From assembly GCA_946619625.1 (NCBI GenBank), contig CAMOMF010000166.1:1-27528 (forward strand): a stretch of DNA of 27,528 nucleotides, read 5' to 3'. A program made the translations under genes and the position numbers. Below the pieces are notes generated by a model, which was not told the origin of the DNA, did not search any database, and saw only the letters and a program-made list of their open reading frames with translations. This stretch comes from an uncultured Bacteroidales bacterium (GTDB taxonomy: Bacteria > Bacteroidota > Bacteroidia > Bacteroidales > Paludibacteraceae). Shown piece after piece: positions 15,562 to 22,500 of the stretch. How positions within the stretch are numbered: the stretch's first letter is position 1; each line of letters opens with the position of its first letter.

Positions 15562-16268
15562 AATTGTGCTTTGTATTGTTTAATCGTTTCTTTTATTCCT
15601 AAATATAGTGCATCGCAAATCAGTTGGTGCCCGATGCTCACCTCGTCTATCCACGGGAACGCCTCAACAAGCGGGTGCAGGTTCTGCAGGGAGAGGTCAT
15701 GACCCGCATTCAAGCCTAGACCCACTGCACGAGCCGCCTCTGCTGCCGGACGGTACTGGTCGATGGCCATAAGAGGGTGCTGGCGGAACAGTTCAGCGTA
15801 GGGACCGGTATATAGCTCCACCCTGTCGGCACCGCACACCTTCGCGCACTCAACATAAGCCGGGGCGGGGTCAACAAAAAGGGACACTCTGCAACCCGCC
15901 TCGTGCAGCGAAGATGTCACTTCCGTAAGGAATTCGCGGCACATGACGGTGTCCCAACCATGGTTGCTGGTCAATTGTTCGCGAGAGTCAGGCACCAGCG
16001 TGACTTGTGCGGGGCGTACCTGCTTGACCAACTGAATGAAATCCTCTGAAGGGTAGCCCTCAATATTGAATTCCACATTGATGGCATCCTTGATGGCATA
16101 CACATCGGCATGACGGATATGTCGCTCATCCGGACGCGGATGAACGGTAATACCCTGTGCGCCAAATGCCTCGCAGTCCATGGCAAAACGGACTACATCA
16201 GGCACATTACCGCCCCGGGCATTGCGCAGCGTTGCCACTTTGTTGATATTTACAGACAGGTATGTCAT
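15558..16268 (-). CDS. pdxJ: Pyridoxine 5'-phosphate synthase PdxJ
   Basis: PdxJ condenses 1-deoxy-D-xylulose 5-phosphate with 3-amino-2-oxopropyl phosphate to make pyridoxine 5'-phosphate, the last ring-forming step of DXP-dependent vitamin B6 synthesis. The 236-residue TIM barrel begins with SVNINKVATLRNARGG and keeps GITVHPRPDERHI, LVPDSREQLTSNHGWD, VELYTGPYA, GLGLNAGHDLSLQNL and VSIGHQLICDALYLGI, covering the active-site and phosphate-binding segments. It is the first gene of the leftward operon, with a canonical promoter 24-55 bp upstream of its ATG. The linkage of a B6 enzyme to exbB-exbD-tonB is common in Bacteroidales as I recall. Confidence 0.96.
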   Translation of the reverse strand: MTYLSVNINKVATLRNARGGNVPDVVRFAMDCEAFGAQGITVHPRPDERHIRHADVYAIKDAINVEFNIEGYPSEDFIQLVKQVRPAQVTLVPDSREQLTSNHGWDTVMCREFLTEVTSSLHEAGCRVSLFVDPAPAYVECAKVCGADRVELYTGPYAELFRQHPLMAIDQYRPAAEAARAVGLGLNAGHDLSLQNLHPLVEAFPWIDEVSIGHQLICDALYLGIKETIKQYKAQL

Positions 16269-16281
16269 TGCCTATATACAC

Positions 16282-16345
16282 AAATCGACTGCAAAGTTAC
16301 TGCTTTTTTTTGACATAACCAAATATTTTCGCAAAAAAGTGCAAA
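16282..16345. repeat. 64-bp inverted repeat, left arm
   Basis: The reverse complement of 16282-16345 matches 16968-17031 at 61 of 64 positions, with 55 of 56 identical in the core (16290-16345 against 16968-17023). Each arm contains a full promoter pointing away from the 622-bp spacer. Confidence 0.95.
16292..16323 (-). promoter_or_regulatory. Bacteroidota-type promoter of the pdxJ operon
   Basis: On the - strand, -33 TTTG (16323-16320), exactly 20 nt of spacer, then -7 TAACTTTG (16299-16292). This is a textbook match to TTTG-N(19-21)-TAnnTTTG. The pdxJ ATG lies 24 bp beyond, giving a very short leader. Confidence 0.85.
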
Positions 16346-16967
16346 AAAAGTTCATTTGAATGTGTCCGCACCGAAAACTCACTTGGTTACGTAACTTGGT
16401 AACTGACCGAACTGCGCTCAAACTTACCTGTTATATCTTGCCCGCATGATGGCTGTAAACCGCGAACTCCCAGCAGCGAACTCCCAACTGCAACTCCCAA
16501 CTGCAAACATTATACAGCAGACTCTAAACTGCAATCAATAACTCTAATTATCAAGCACTAAACTTCAATCAATAAGCAATCAATAAGCAATCAATAAGCA
16601 ATAAATTGTAAACACTCTGTTATCCTGCTTCTTTTCATCTGATTACCACGCAGATATATACGACTCATCCTGCTATAATTTCTAGGTGATTCGTAGGTGA
16701 TTTCTATGTGATTCGTAGGAGATTCGTAGATTATTGATATGTAATTCATATGTTACTCTTATGTTACTCTTATGTGAATCACCTGACAGTACTATGACAA
16801 CAATCCGTCTCCCGGTTCTGATCTTGCTCTTAAACCAACGTTACCACGGGCAACTCAAGCCGCCAATAAAAGCGCCTGAAAAATGGTACAAATGCTAAAA
16901 AGTTCTCTGCCAAAATGGCGCGATTTGCTGCACCGTGGCAGCAAAAAGTGGCGCAAGCTATAATTTG
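16346..16967. other. 622-bp gene-free spacer made of reiterated sequence
   Basis: No convincing coding sequence or RNA gene was found. It holds CAACTCCCAACTG-type heptads (about 16461-16507), an 11-bp CAATCAATAAG tandem repeat (16566-16601, 3.3 copies), and a GTGATTCGTAG/ATGTTACTCTT tract bounded by AGGTGATTC (16684-16692) and its inverse GAATCACCT (16776-16784). It also holds a TGCCA-AAA-TGGCG palindrome (16908-16920) like those before grpE and dnaK. Confidence 0.7.
16566..16601. repeat. 11-bp tandem repeat CAATCAATAAG
   Basis: Three full copies and a partial copy of CAATCAATAAG in direct tandem starting at 16566, 16577, 16588 and 16599. Looser relatives occur just upstream near 16531. Confidence 0.85.
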
Positions 16968-17031
16968 TTTGCACTTTTTTGCGAAAACATTTGGTTATGT
17001 CAAAAAAAAGCAGTAACTTTGCACCCGATTT
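16968..17031. repeat. 64-bp inverted repeat, right arm
   Basis: Partner of the arm at 16282-16345. The single core mismatch is C against T at 16988 (within GAAAACATTTGG). The outer six bases CGATTT are also shared after two mismatches. Confidence 0.95.
16990..17021 (+). promoter_or_regulatory. Bacteroidota-type promoter of the small lipoprotein gene
   Basis: -33 TTTG (16990-16993), 20-nt spacer, -7 TAACTTTG (17014-17021). Sequence and spacing equal the pdxJ promoter in the inverted arm. The stretch from AAAAAGCAGTAACTTTGCA to CCCG is also repeated upstream of susC at 19128-19150. Confidence 0.85.
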
Positions 17032-17047
17032 AGGTTATTGAAAAAAA

Positions 17048-17128
17048 ATGAAGTCTTTCGCAAAGCGAGTGTATGCTTGCATACCCGACTCGCCGCCGCA
17101 AAGACTGCCAGATTTTAAATTCATTTAA
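17048..17128 (+). CDS. Possible 26-residue leader ORF inside the lipoprotein leader hairpin
   Basis: An ATG at 17048 opens a 26-codon frame (MKSFAKRVYACIPDSPPQRL and six more residues) ending with TAA at 17126-17128, only 3 bp before the lipoprotein ATG. It is preceded by an A-run (17041-17048). It spans a strong hairpin, so the base composition may be set by RNA structure rather than coding. No family was recognised. It is listed because its position suits a translational leader. Confidence 0.25.
   Translation: MKSFAKRVYACIPDSPPQRLPDFKFI
17052..17106 (+). promoter_or_regulatory. Long three-segment leader hairpin
   Basis: Nested arms: AGTCTTT (17052-17058) with AAAGACT (17100-17106), GCGAGT (17065-17070) with ACTCGC (17088-17093), and GTATGC (17071-17076) with GCATAC (17079-17084). 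Just after it, ATTTTAAAT-TC-ATTTAAAAT lies immediately before the lipoprotein ATG and could mask the start. A transcribed regulatory or stabilising element is likely; no known riboswitch is recognised. Confidence 0.65.
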
Positions 17129-17131
17129 AAT

Positions 17132-17605
17132 ATGAAGCGACTAATTTATGGATTGTTGGTTGTAGTGGCAGTGGTGCTCACTTCCTGTCAGGGAAAGCCC
17201 GGCAAGGACGGCAGGGACGGATTGTTCAACTACTACAATATCCCCATTCAAATCAATCAGAACGAGTGGAGTTACTCCAACGCGGAGAACAACAATTATT
17301 TCTTTGCCTCGATAGACATGCCTGAGATTACTTGGGATATCTATCAGCACGGAAACGTGATGGTGTACCGCGAGTATGACCAGGGCACCAGCAAGGCGGT
17401 TCAGACCCCTCTGCCCTACACTCGGCACAACGAGTATCTCGCCAACGACTCGACACAAACATGGGGATTCTTCACCGAGACCGTTGACTACGAGTTCACT
17501 GCAGGTAAGATGACTATTTTCTATACCGCCAGCGATTTCGACTACGAGGTGAACCTGAACTTTGTGCCCGAGCAGATGAATTTCCGCGTTTTCATCATGT
17601 ACTAA
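17132..17605 (+). CDS. Small predicted lipoprotein with collagen-like N-terminus
   Basis: A 157-residue product with a lipoprotein signal peptide; the lipobox is LTSC with C19 as the predicted acylated residue. Directly after it comes QGKPGKDGRDG, a short collagen-like Gly-X-Y stretch seen in other Bacteroidota lipoproteins. The remainder is rich in Tyr, Asn and Phe and looks all-beta, with no motif I recognise. It has its own promoter 111 bp upstream and a structured leader, and it may share a transcript with the methyltransferase gene 73 bp downstream. The function is unknown; it probably sits in the inner leaflet of the outer membrane or on the surface. Confidence 0.8.
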   Translation: MKRLIYGLLVVVAVVLTSCQGKPGKDGRDGLFNYYNIPIQINQNEWSYSNAENNNYFFASIDMPEITWDIYQHGNVMVYREYDQGTSKAVQTPLPYTRHNEYLANDSTQTWGFFTETVDYEFTAGKMTIFYTASDFDYEVNLNFVPEQMNFRVFIMY

Positions 17606-17639
17606 GCGTTCTGCCCCCTCGGACGCAGACACACCTTCT

Positions 17640-17677
17640 GCCATACGGAGGAGACACACACTTCAGCCATACGGAGG
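17640..17677 (+). repeat. Duplicated 12-bp GCCATACGGAGG before the methyltransferase start
   Basis: GCCATACGGAGG occurs at 17640-17651 and 17666-17677 with a 26-bp period. The second GGAGG ends one base before the ATG, too close to work as a normal Shine-Dalgarno; the first is 27 bp upstream. Surrounding bases also partly repeat (CACACCTTCT and CACACACTTCA). Confidence 0.7.
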
Positions 17678-17678
17678 T

Positions 17679-19100
17679 ATGACTCTATGGGAGTTTGTTC
17701 GGCAGAACAGGCACGCCGATGTCACTGAATTGGCGTTGCGTATGAGGAAGTATCCGGAAATGGACGCTTCCTTTGTCTTGCAACAGGTAGAAGGCTTACA
17801 GCGCGCAGAACACAAATTGCCGGAGTTAGCGGCTTTTGAGGGATGGCTTTGGCCTGCCAGGCTCAGTGTGGAGCAATGCTCATCGGAAGTGACGGCGAAG
17901 TACAAAAAAAAGGTGCTCTCCCTGGCAAGGGTGAAACCCGAAAATACGCTTCCATACAAAGAGCCCGAAAATAGTATTCCAATTAGCAATCCGGAATGTT
18001 CTGTTCCAATCAGCAATCCGGAAAGTACCGCTTTAATCGGGGAATTGATTGACCTGACCGGTGGGATGGGAGTGGACACCTACTATCTGAGTGCACTGTT
18101 CCGGGAGACGTATTACGTAGAGCAACAAGAAGAATTGTGCCGGTTGGCAGAGCATAATTTCCACCTTACGGGCAAGTCCGTCCGGGTCTGCCATGCCAAA
18201 GCGGAAGAGTGGTTGGGTAGTCATACAAATGACCCTGCCGACACGGTTATTTTTCTGGACCCGGCACGGAGGGACAAAAGTGGCGGAAAGGTTTTCCGTT
18301 TGCAGGATTGTACTCCCGATGCGATTCAACTCCTTTCTTTACTACGCACGCATGCGAGGACGATTCTGCTGAAATTGTCCCCCATGCTGGATATTACCGA
18401 GGCGGTGCGCGCTTTGGGCGGAGCGGCAGAAGTGCACGTCGTGGCGGTCAGGAACGAAGTGAAAGAGCTGCTCTTGTTACTGCAAGACGGCAGAAACAGC
18501 CTTGACCCTCTCATCGTATGCCGGAACTTGGAAACAGACGAAGCGCCCTTTGTGTTCCGAAGAACAGAGGATCTGGCTCGGGACAATAAGATGTCAAGTG
18601 GAACTGGCCCTACTACTAAATCTACCGGCGGAGAACTCCTTTTGGTCTTGCCGAATGCGGCGATACAGAAAGCCGGCGGCTACAACCTGTTCGGGCTGCG
18701 GTATGGACTGCAACCATTGGACGCCAATTCACACCTGTACATTTTGCCGATGACTGGCAACTGCTGTGCAGAGAACAACGTGTCTGAAACTATCAACGTG
18801 TGTGCAGGGGGTATGGAGAGGGTAAGCACCCCGTTAGAAAAACGTTTAACCTTTTTTGCACCTGAGGATGGCGGAACCGACCTCCTCCCGGGACGGGTCT
18901 TCCGGGTGCATGTGGCGGAAAAGGACGAACTCAAAAACCTCCGGCAAGCCAACATCATCTGCCGCAATTATCCCATGAGCCCCGATGACCTGAAAAAGAA
19001 GTTCCGGCTCAAAGACGGGGGTGAAAAGTACCTGATTGCAACAAAAATGGGGGGTAAACTTATCATTTTTGTGGGGGCGCGTCAATTTTTACACATATAA
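17679..19100 (+). CDS. Class I SAM-dependent methyltransferase with THUMP-like C-terminus
   Basis: The 473-residue product resembles the Bacteroidota PG_1098-type methyltransferase family. The N-terminal part (1 to about 85) has LSVEQCSSEVTAKYK. SAM motif I is LIDLTGGMGVDTYYLS (about 123-138), followed by YYVEQQEELCRLAEHNF, the FLDPARRDKSGGKVFRLQDC catalytic-loop region, and LLKLSPMLDI. The C-terminal THUMP-like domain (about 395-473) ends in KYLIATKMGGKLIIFVGARQF. Directly before motif I is an unusual insert of four 9-residue units (87-122). A second low-complexity stretch (NKMSSGTGPTTKSTGG) lies near residue 309. The substrate is probably RNA, inferred from the THUMP-like domain. The ATG at 17679 is the first in frame after the upstream repeat. 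Confidence 0.8.
   Translation: MTLWEFVRQNRHADVTELALRMRKYPEMDASFVLQQVEGLQRAEHKLPELAAFEGWLWPARLSVEQCSSEVTAKYKKKVLSLARVKPENTLPYKEPENSIPISNPECSVPISNPESTALIGELIDLTGGMGVDTYYLSALFRETYYVEQQEELCRLAEHNFHLTGKSVRVCHAKAEEWLGSHTNDPADTVIFLDPARRDKSGGKVFRLQDCTPDAIQLLSLLRTHARTILLKLSPMLDITEAVRALGGAAEVHVVAVRNEVKELLLLLQDGRNSLDPLIVCRNLETDEAPFVFRRTEDLARDNKMSSGTGPTTKSTGGELLLVLPNAAIQKAGGYNLFGLRYGLQPLDANSHLYILPMTGNCCAENNVSETINVCAGGMERVSTPLEKRLTFFAPEDGGTDLLPGRVFRVHVAEKDELKNLRQANIICRNYPMSPDDLKKKFRLKDGGEKYLIATKMGGKLIIFVGARQFLHI
17937..18044 (+). repeat. 4 x 27-bp in-frame repeat inside the methyltransferase gene
   Basis: Four 27-bp units at 17937, 17964, 17991 and 18018 encode PENTLPYKE, PENSIPISN, PECSVPISN and PESTALIGE. 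Units 2 and 3 are the closest at DNA level (CCAATTAGCAAT against CCAATCAGCAAT). The array lies just upstream of the SAM-binding motif. Confidence 0.85.
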
Positions 19101-19127
19101 AGTCGATTTTTCCACATTCGTACGCGC

Positions 19128-19150
19128 AAAAAGCAGTAACTTTGCACCCG
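19128..19150 (+). promoter_or_regulatory. Promoter of the susC-susD operon
   Basis: The -7 box TAACTTTG lies at 19137-19144 inside AAAAAGCAGTAACTTTGCAC, followed by CCG, the same module as the lipoprotein promoter. No TTTG is found at the usual -33 distance. The upstream GTCGATTTTTCCACATT resembles CGTCAATTTTTCCACATT upstream of the T9SS gene (8881-8898). The leader to the susC ATG is about 55 nt. Confidence 0.7.
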
Positions 19151-19203
19151 CATTCGGAAGAACGCAATAATCAACAACGTAATACAAACTAACAACACAC
19201 AAA

Positions 19204-22200
19204 ATGAACAACACAACTACCTTTTTCAGAAAGACACTCCTGACGCTTGTAATGAGTGCCGTTTGTCTTTTGGCTTTCGCCCAGAAAACGGTAACCGGTC
19301 AGGTTATTGACCAGACTGGCGAACCACTTATCGGCGTTAGTATCCAGGTGAAAGGTTCCACAACGGGAACGATTACTGATTTTGACGGTAATTACACCAT
19401 GCCGGGACTGAAAGCCGCTGACGTGCTGGTCTTCTCGTACGTGGGCTACACCTCGCAGGAAGTAACTGTAGGCAACCAGACTTCTATTAACATCACCCTG
19501 TCGGAGGACACGGAGACGTTGGAAGAAGTAGTGGTGGTAGGTTACGGTCAGATGAAGAAAAACGACTTGACCGGCTCTGTCTCCTCAGTGGGTACGGAGG
19601 CCATCACCTCGCGAGGTACTTCGGGCGTAGTAGAGGCGCTGCAGGGTGCCGTGGCCGGTGTGAACATCACCCAGTCAACGGGTCGTGTAGGCGGCGGTTT
19701 CGACGTAGAGATACGTGGTAAATCCTCCACCAACTCGGACACCAAGCCTATCTACGTAGTCGATGGAATCATTTGCGACGACATCGATTTCCTCAATCCT
19801 GCCGACATCAGCCGTATCGATGTACTCAAAGACGCGTCTTCCACTGCTATCTACGGTAGCCGCGCAACCGCCGGTGTGATTATGGTTACCACCAAGAATG
19901 GTTCCAACTCCGGCAGAAAAGAGGCTCGTCCTACTATCAGCTATGATTTCTATTACGGTTTTGCCAACCCTGTCCGTATGAACAACTTCATGACCGGTCA
20001 GGAGTTCTACAACTACCGTTTTTCGAAGTTCCTGACCTACTCCGGCGGTCTTGCCAATGCAGTGAACGGCTCGCCTTCGTACCAAATGGGTACCTACGAG
20101 CAGATGGCACTCTGGAACGATGAGAACCAAGCCAGCCGTCTCAAGCAGATTATGAGCGGCAACGACCCGCTGGGCATGCACGCTTGGAACTGGCCGGGTA
20201 TGGTTACCCGCAACGGTATGCAGCAGAACCACTACGTCTCGGTGAACGGTTCTTCCGAGCACGTGGCTTACCACTTCGGCGTTGGTTACAACCAGGAAAA
20301 AGGTATCTATGTGGGCGACGAACAGCGCCGTATCAATATCAAGGGATCTATTGACGCTAACATCAACCAATACGTGCAGGCCGGTTTGAACCTGAACCTG
20401 TCGTACATGGGCAACACATACGGCAACGACGACGCTGTGAAGTTTGCGTTCCGTATGAACCCGTTCATGCAGCCCTATAATGCTGAGGGCGAGTTGAACG
20501 AGAAGCCGGGTAACTATCAAGCTATGGGTTCGAGTTCCAGTTATCAGTTCTCGGATGAGCCTAACCCGCTGTTGAGACTGATGAACCAGACGAAGCAGAA
20601 AGAGACCTGGAGAGGTTTGGGTAACGTGTATCTGCAGATTACTCCGGTGAAGGGCCTTCAGATCAAGTCGTTGTTTGCTCCTACTTACAGCAGCTATCGT
20701 TTGGGACAGTTTGACGACACTATCATTGACAACGAGACCAATATCTCGCAGAAGACCAACTATACTAATTTTTCGTACACGTGGGATAATACTATCACGT
20801 ACGACGGCACTTTTGCCGACAAGCATCACCTGAACATCATGGCGTTGTACTCGATGATGGGTGGTCGCACGGAGAAAGGCATGACCCAGTTTACGGGTGT
20901 GATTGACGGAACCCTTTGGTACAACCAGGGTTCGGGTACGTATGACGCAGAGAACTCGGCTCCTTCGTCTTACAGCGAGAGTTCGATGATGTCTGCCGCG
21001 TTGCGTGCCAACTACACCTACGATGGCAAGTACATGATTACGGGAACGGTCCGTGGTGATGGATCGAGCAAGTTTGCCACGGGTCACAAGTGGGGTTTCT
21101 TCCCCTCAGTAGCCGTAGCATGGCGTATGTCGGAGGAAGAGTGGCTTCAGCAAGCCGAATGGCTGACGAACCTGAAATGGCGTTTGAGTTACGGTGTAAC
21201 GGGTAACAACTCAGGTATCGGCAACTACGATACTCAGCAGACTGTAGCCGGTCCGGTTTACTATCCGTTTGGTCTGGTTTATTTCCCGGGCTTCTATCCG
21301 AACAAGATCATTGACAGCAACCTGAAATGGGAGACCTCGAACGAATGGAACGCAGGTGTGGACTTCGGTTTCCTGCGCGACCGCATCACGGGTACGTTTG
21401 ATTTCTATAACAAAGTGTCTCACGACCTGCTCTATCCGAAAGAGTTGCCCCTCGTAGCAGGTGGCGGTACATTGGTTACCAACGTAGGCTCGGTACTGAA
21501 CCGCGGTGTCGAGTTCGGCTTGAAGACTGTCAATATCGACAAGAACGGTTGGTACTGGGAGACCAGTTTCACCCTCGCTCACAACCACAACGAGGTACTG
21601 GAGATCAACGGTTCGGGTACTGACAAACCGGGTAGCACTGCCACGAATGGTCTGTTCATCGGACACTCGGTGAACAATATCTACGGTTACGACTGGACGG
21701 GTATTGTTACCAACGACGACATGGTTGTTCCCAACACCGAAGTGGCAACTGCCAATGGCTTCACTCCGGGTACATCCGTTCGCCAGTCGGACTACTACTA
21801 CAAGTGCTACGGCTTGGTGGAGGGCAACCCGATCATTGACGATGTAAACGGTGACGGCAAATTCACCGACGAGGATAAGAAAATATGGTCTGCCAATCCC
21901 AAACTGACCGGCTCGCTCACCTCCACCCTTATGTGGAAAGGTATTGAGTTCGCCTTCACGCTGTACGGCAAGTGGGGACAGAAAGCATACTCCAACTTCT
22001 ACAGCGAGTATCTGAACTACGCTGACCGTGGCCGTCAGAAGATTGCCATGGACTACTACATCCCCGCAGGTACGATTATCGACTGCGACGGCGTGAACCC
22101 CGACGGTACCTATATCAACCCTGTTTATCAGGAGACCACACACTACGGCAAGTTCCCCTTCCCGTCCAACGCTGGCTCGGCAAGCGGTACCAACTCCCCT

Positions 22201-22455
22201 CAGTGGCTCGATAATGCCAAGAACATCGTCGACGCAAGTTACCTCAAGGTGAAGAACATCACCCTTGCTTACAACTTCCAGAAACCCATTCTGCAGAAGT
22301 TGCACATCCAGAAACTGCGTCTGTACTGCACCGTTACCAATCCGTTCTGCTTCACATCTTACCAGGGCTTCGACCCTGAGTGGGCAAGTGCACAGCTGAA
22401 GAACGATGCTCCGGCTACCATTAACACGCAAATCGGTTTTAACCTCAAGTTCTAA
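19204..22455 (+). CDS. susC: SusC/RagA-family TonB-linked outer-membrane transporter
   Basis: The 1083-residue product is the barrel of a SusCD nutrient importer, which takes up glycans or peptides through the outer membrane using TonB energy. It has a signal peptide (1 to about 26, ending AFA|Q), a CarboxypepD-like domain (about 29-100, GQVIDQTGEPLIGVSIQVKG), a TonB-box-like VVVVGYG (109-115), and a plug domain with EALQGAVAGVNI, DVEIRGKSS, KPIYVVDGI, DISRIDVLKDASSTAIYGSR and GVIMVTTKNG. A long barrel follows, ending in INTQIGFNLKF. It begins the + strand operon, with susD 45 bp downstream. The cargo cannot be told from sequence: no degradative enzyme is encoded next to it in this window. 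Confidence 0.96.
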   Translation: MNNTTTFFRKTLLTLVMSAVCLLAFAQKTVTGQVIDQTGEPLIGVSIQVKGSTTGTITDFDGNYTMPGLKAADVLVFSYVGYTSQEVTVGNQTSINITLSEDTETLEEVVVVGYGQMKKNDLTGSVSSVGTEAITSRGTSGVVEALQGAVAGVNITQSTGRVGGGFDVEIRGKSSTNSDTKPIYVVDGIICDDIDFLNPADISRIDVLKDASSTAIYGSRATAGVIMVTTKNGSNSGRKEARPTISYDFYYGFANPVRMNNFMTGQEFYNYRFSKFLTYSGGLANAVNGSPSYQMGTYEQMALWNDENQASRLKQIMSGNDPLGMHAWNWPGMVTRNGMQQNHYVSVNGSSEHVAYHFGVGYNQEKGIYVGDEQRRINIKGSIDANINQYVQAGLNLNLSYMGNTYGNDDAVKFAFRMNPFMQPYNAEGELNEKPGNYQAMGSSSSYQFSDEPNPLLRLMNQTKQKETWRGLGNVYLQITPVKGLQIKSLFAPTYSSYRLGQFDDTIIDNETNISQKTNYTNFSYTWDNTITYDGTFADKHHLNIMALYSMMGGRTEKGMTQFTGVIDGTLWYNQGSGTYDAENSAPSSYSESSMMSAALRANYTYDGKYMITGTVRGDGSSKFATGHKWGFFPSVAVAWRMSEEEWLQQAEWLTNLKWRLSYGVTGNNSGIGNYDTQQTVAGPVYYPFGLVYFPGFYPNKIIDSNLKWETSNEWNAGVDFGFLRDRITGTFDFYNKVSHDLLYPKELPLVAGGGTLVTNVGSVLNRGVEFGLKTVNIDKNGWYWETSFTLAHNHNEVLEINGSGTDKPGSTATNGLFIGHSVNNIYGYDWTGIVTNDDMVVPNTEVATANGFTPGTSVRQSDYYYKCYGLVEGNPIIDDVNGDGKFTDEDKKIWSANPKLTGSLTSTLMWKGIEFAFTLYGKWGQKAYSNFYSEYLNYADRGRQKIAMDYYIPAGTIIDCDGVNPDGTYINPVYQETTHYGKFPFPSNAGSASGTNSPQWLDNAKNIVDASYLKVKNITLAYNFQKPILQKLHIQKLRLYCTVTNPFCFTSYQGFDPEWASAQLKNDAPATINTQIGFNLKF

Positions 22456-22500
22456 TCTGTCAATATGTAAATTTGTAAATTTGAAAATTAGTAAATTGCT
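22456..22500. repeat. TAAATTTGTAAATT-type reiteration between susC and susD
   Basis: The whole 45-bp gap is AT-rich reiteration (TAAATTTGTAAATTTGAAAATTAGTAAATT), close to 3443-3464 upstream of dnaJ. A looser version (GGTAAATGAATAATTTGTATATT) precedes the next lipoprotein gene. In each case it ends within a few bases of a start codon. Confidence 0.75.

Noticed and set aside
16446..16540. Short ORF (about 31 codons) in the gene-free spacer
   Set aside because: It is made of the CAACTCCCAACTG heptad repeat and has no start signal or promoter directly upstream.
19675..22431. Long - strand open frames opposite susC (470 and 406 codons)
   Set aside because: Products are low-complexity Val/Arg/His-rich chains typical of antisense frames of GC-balanced genes; susC is certain.
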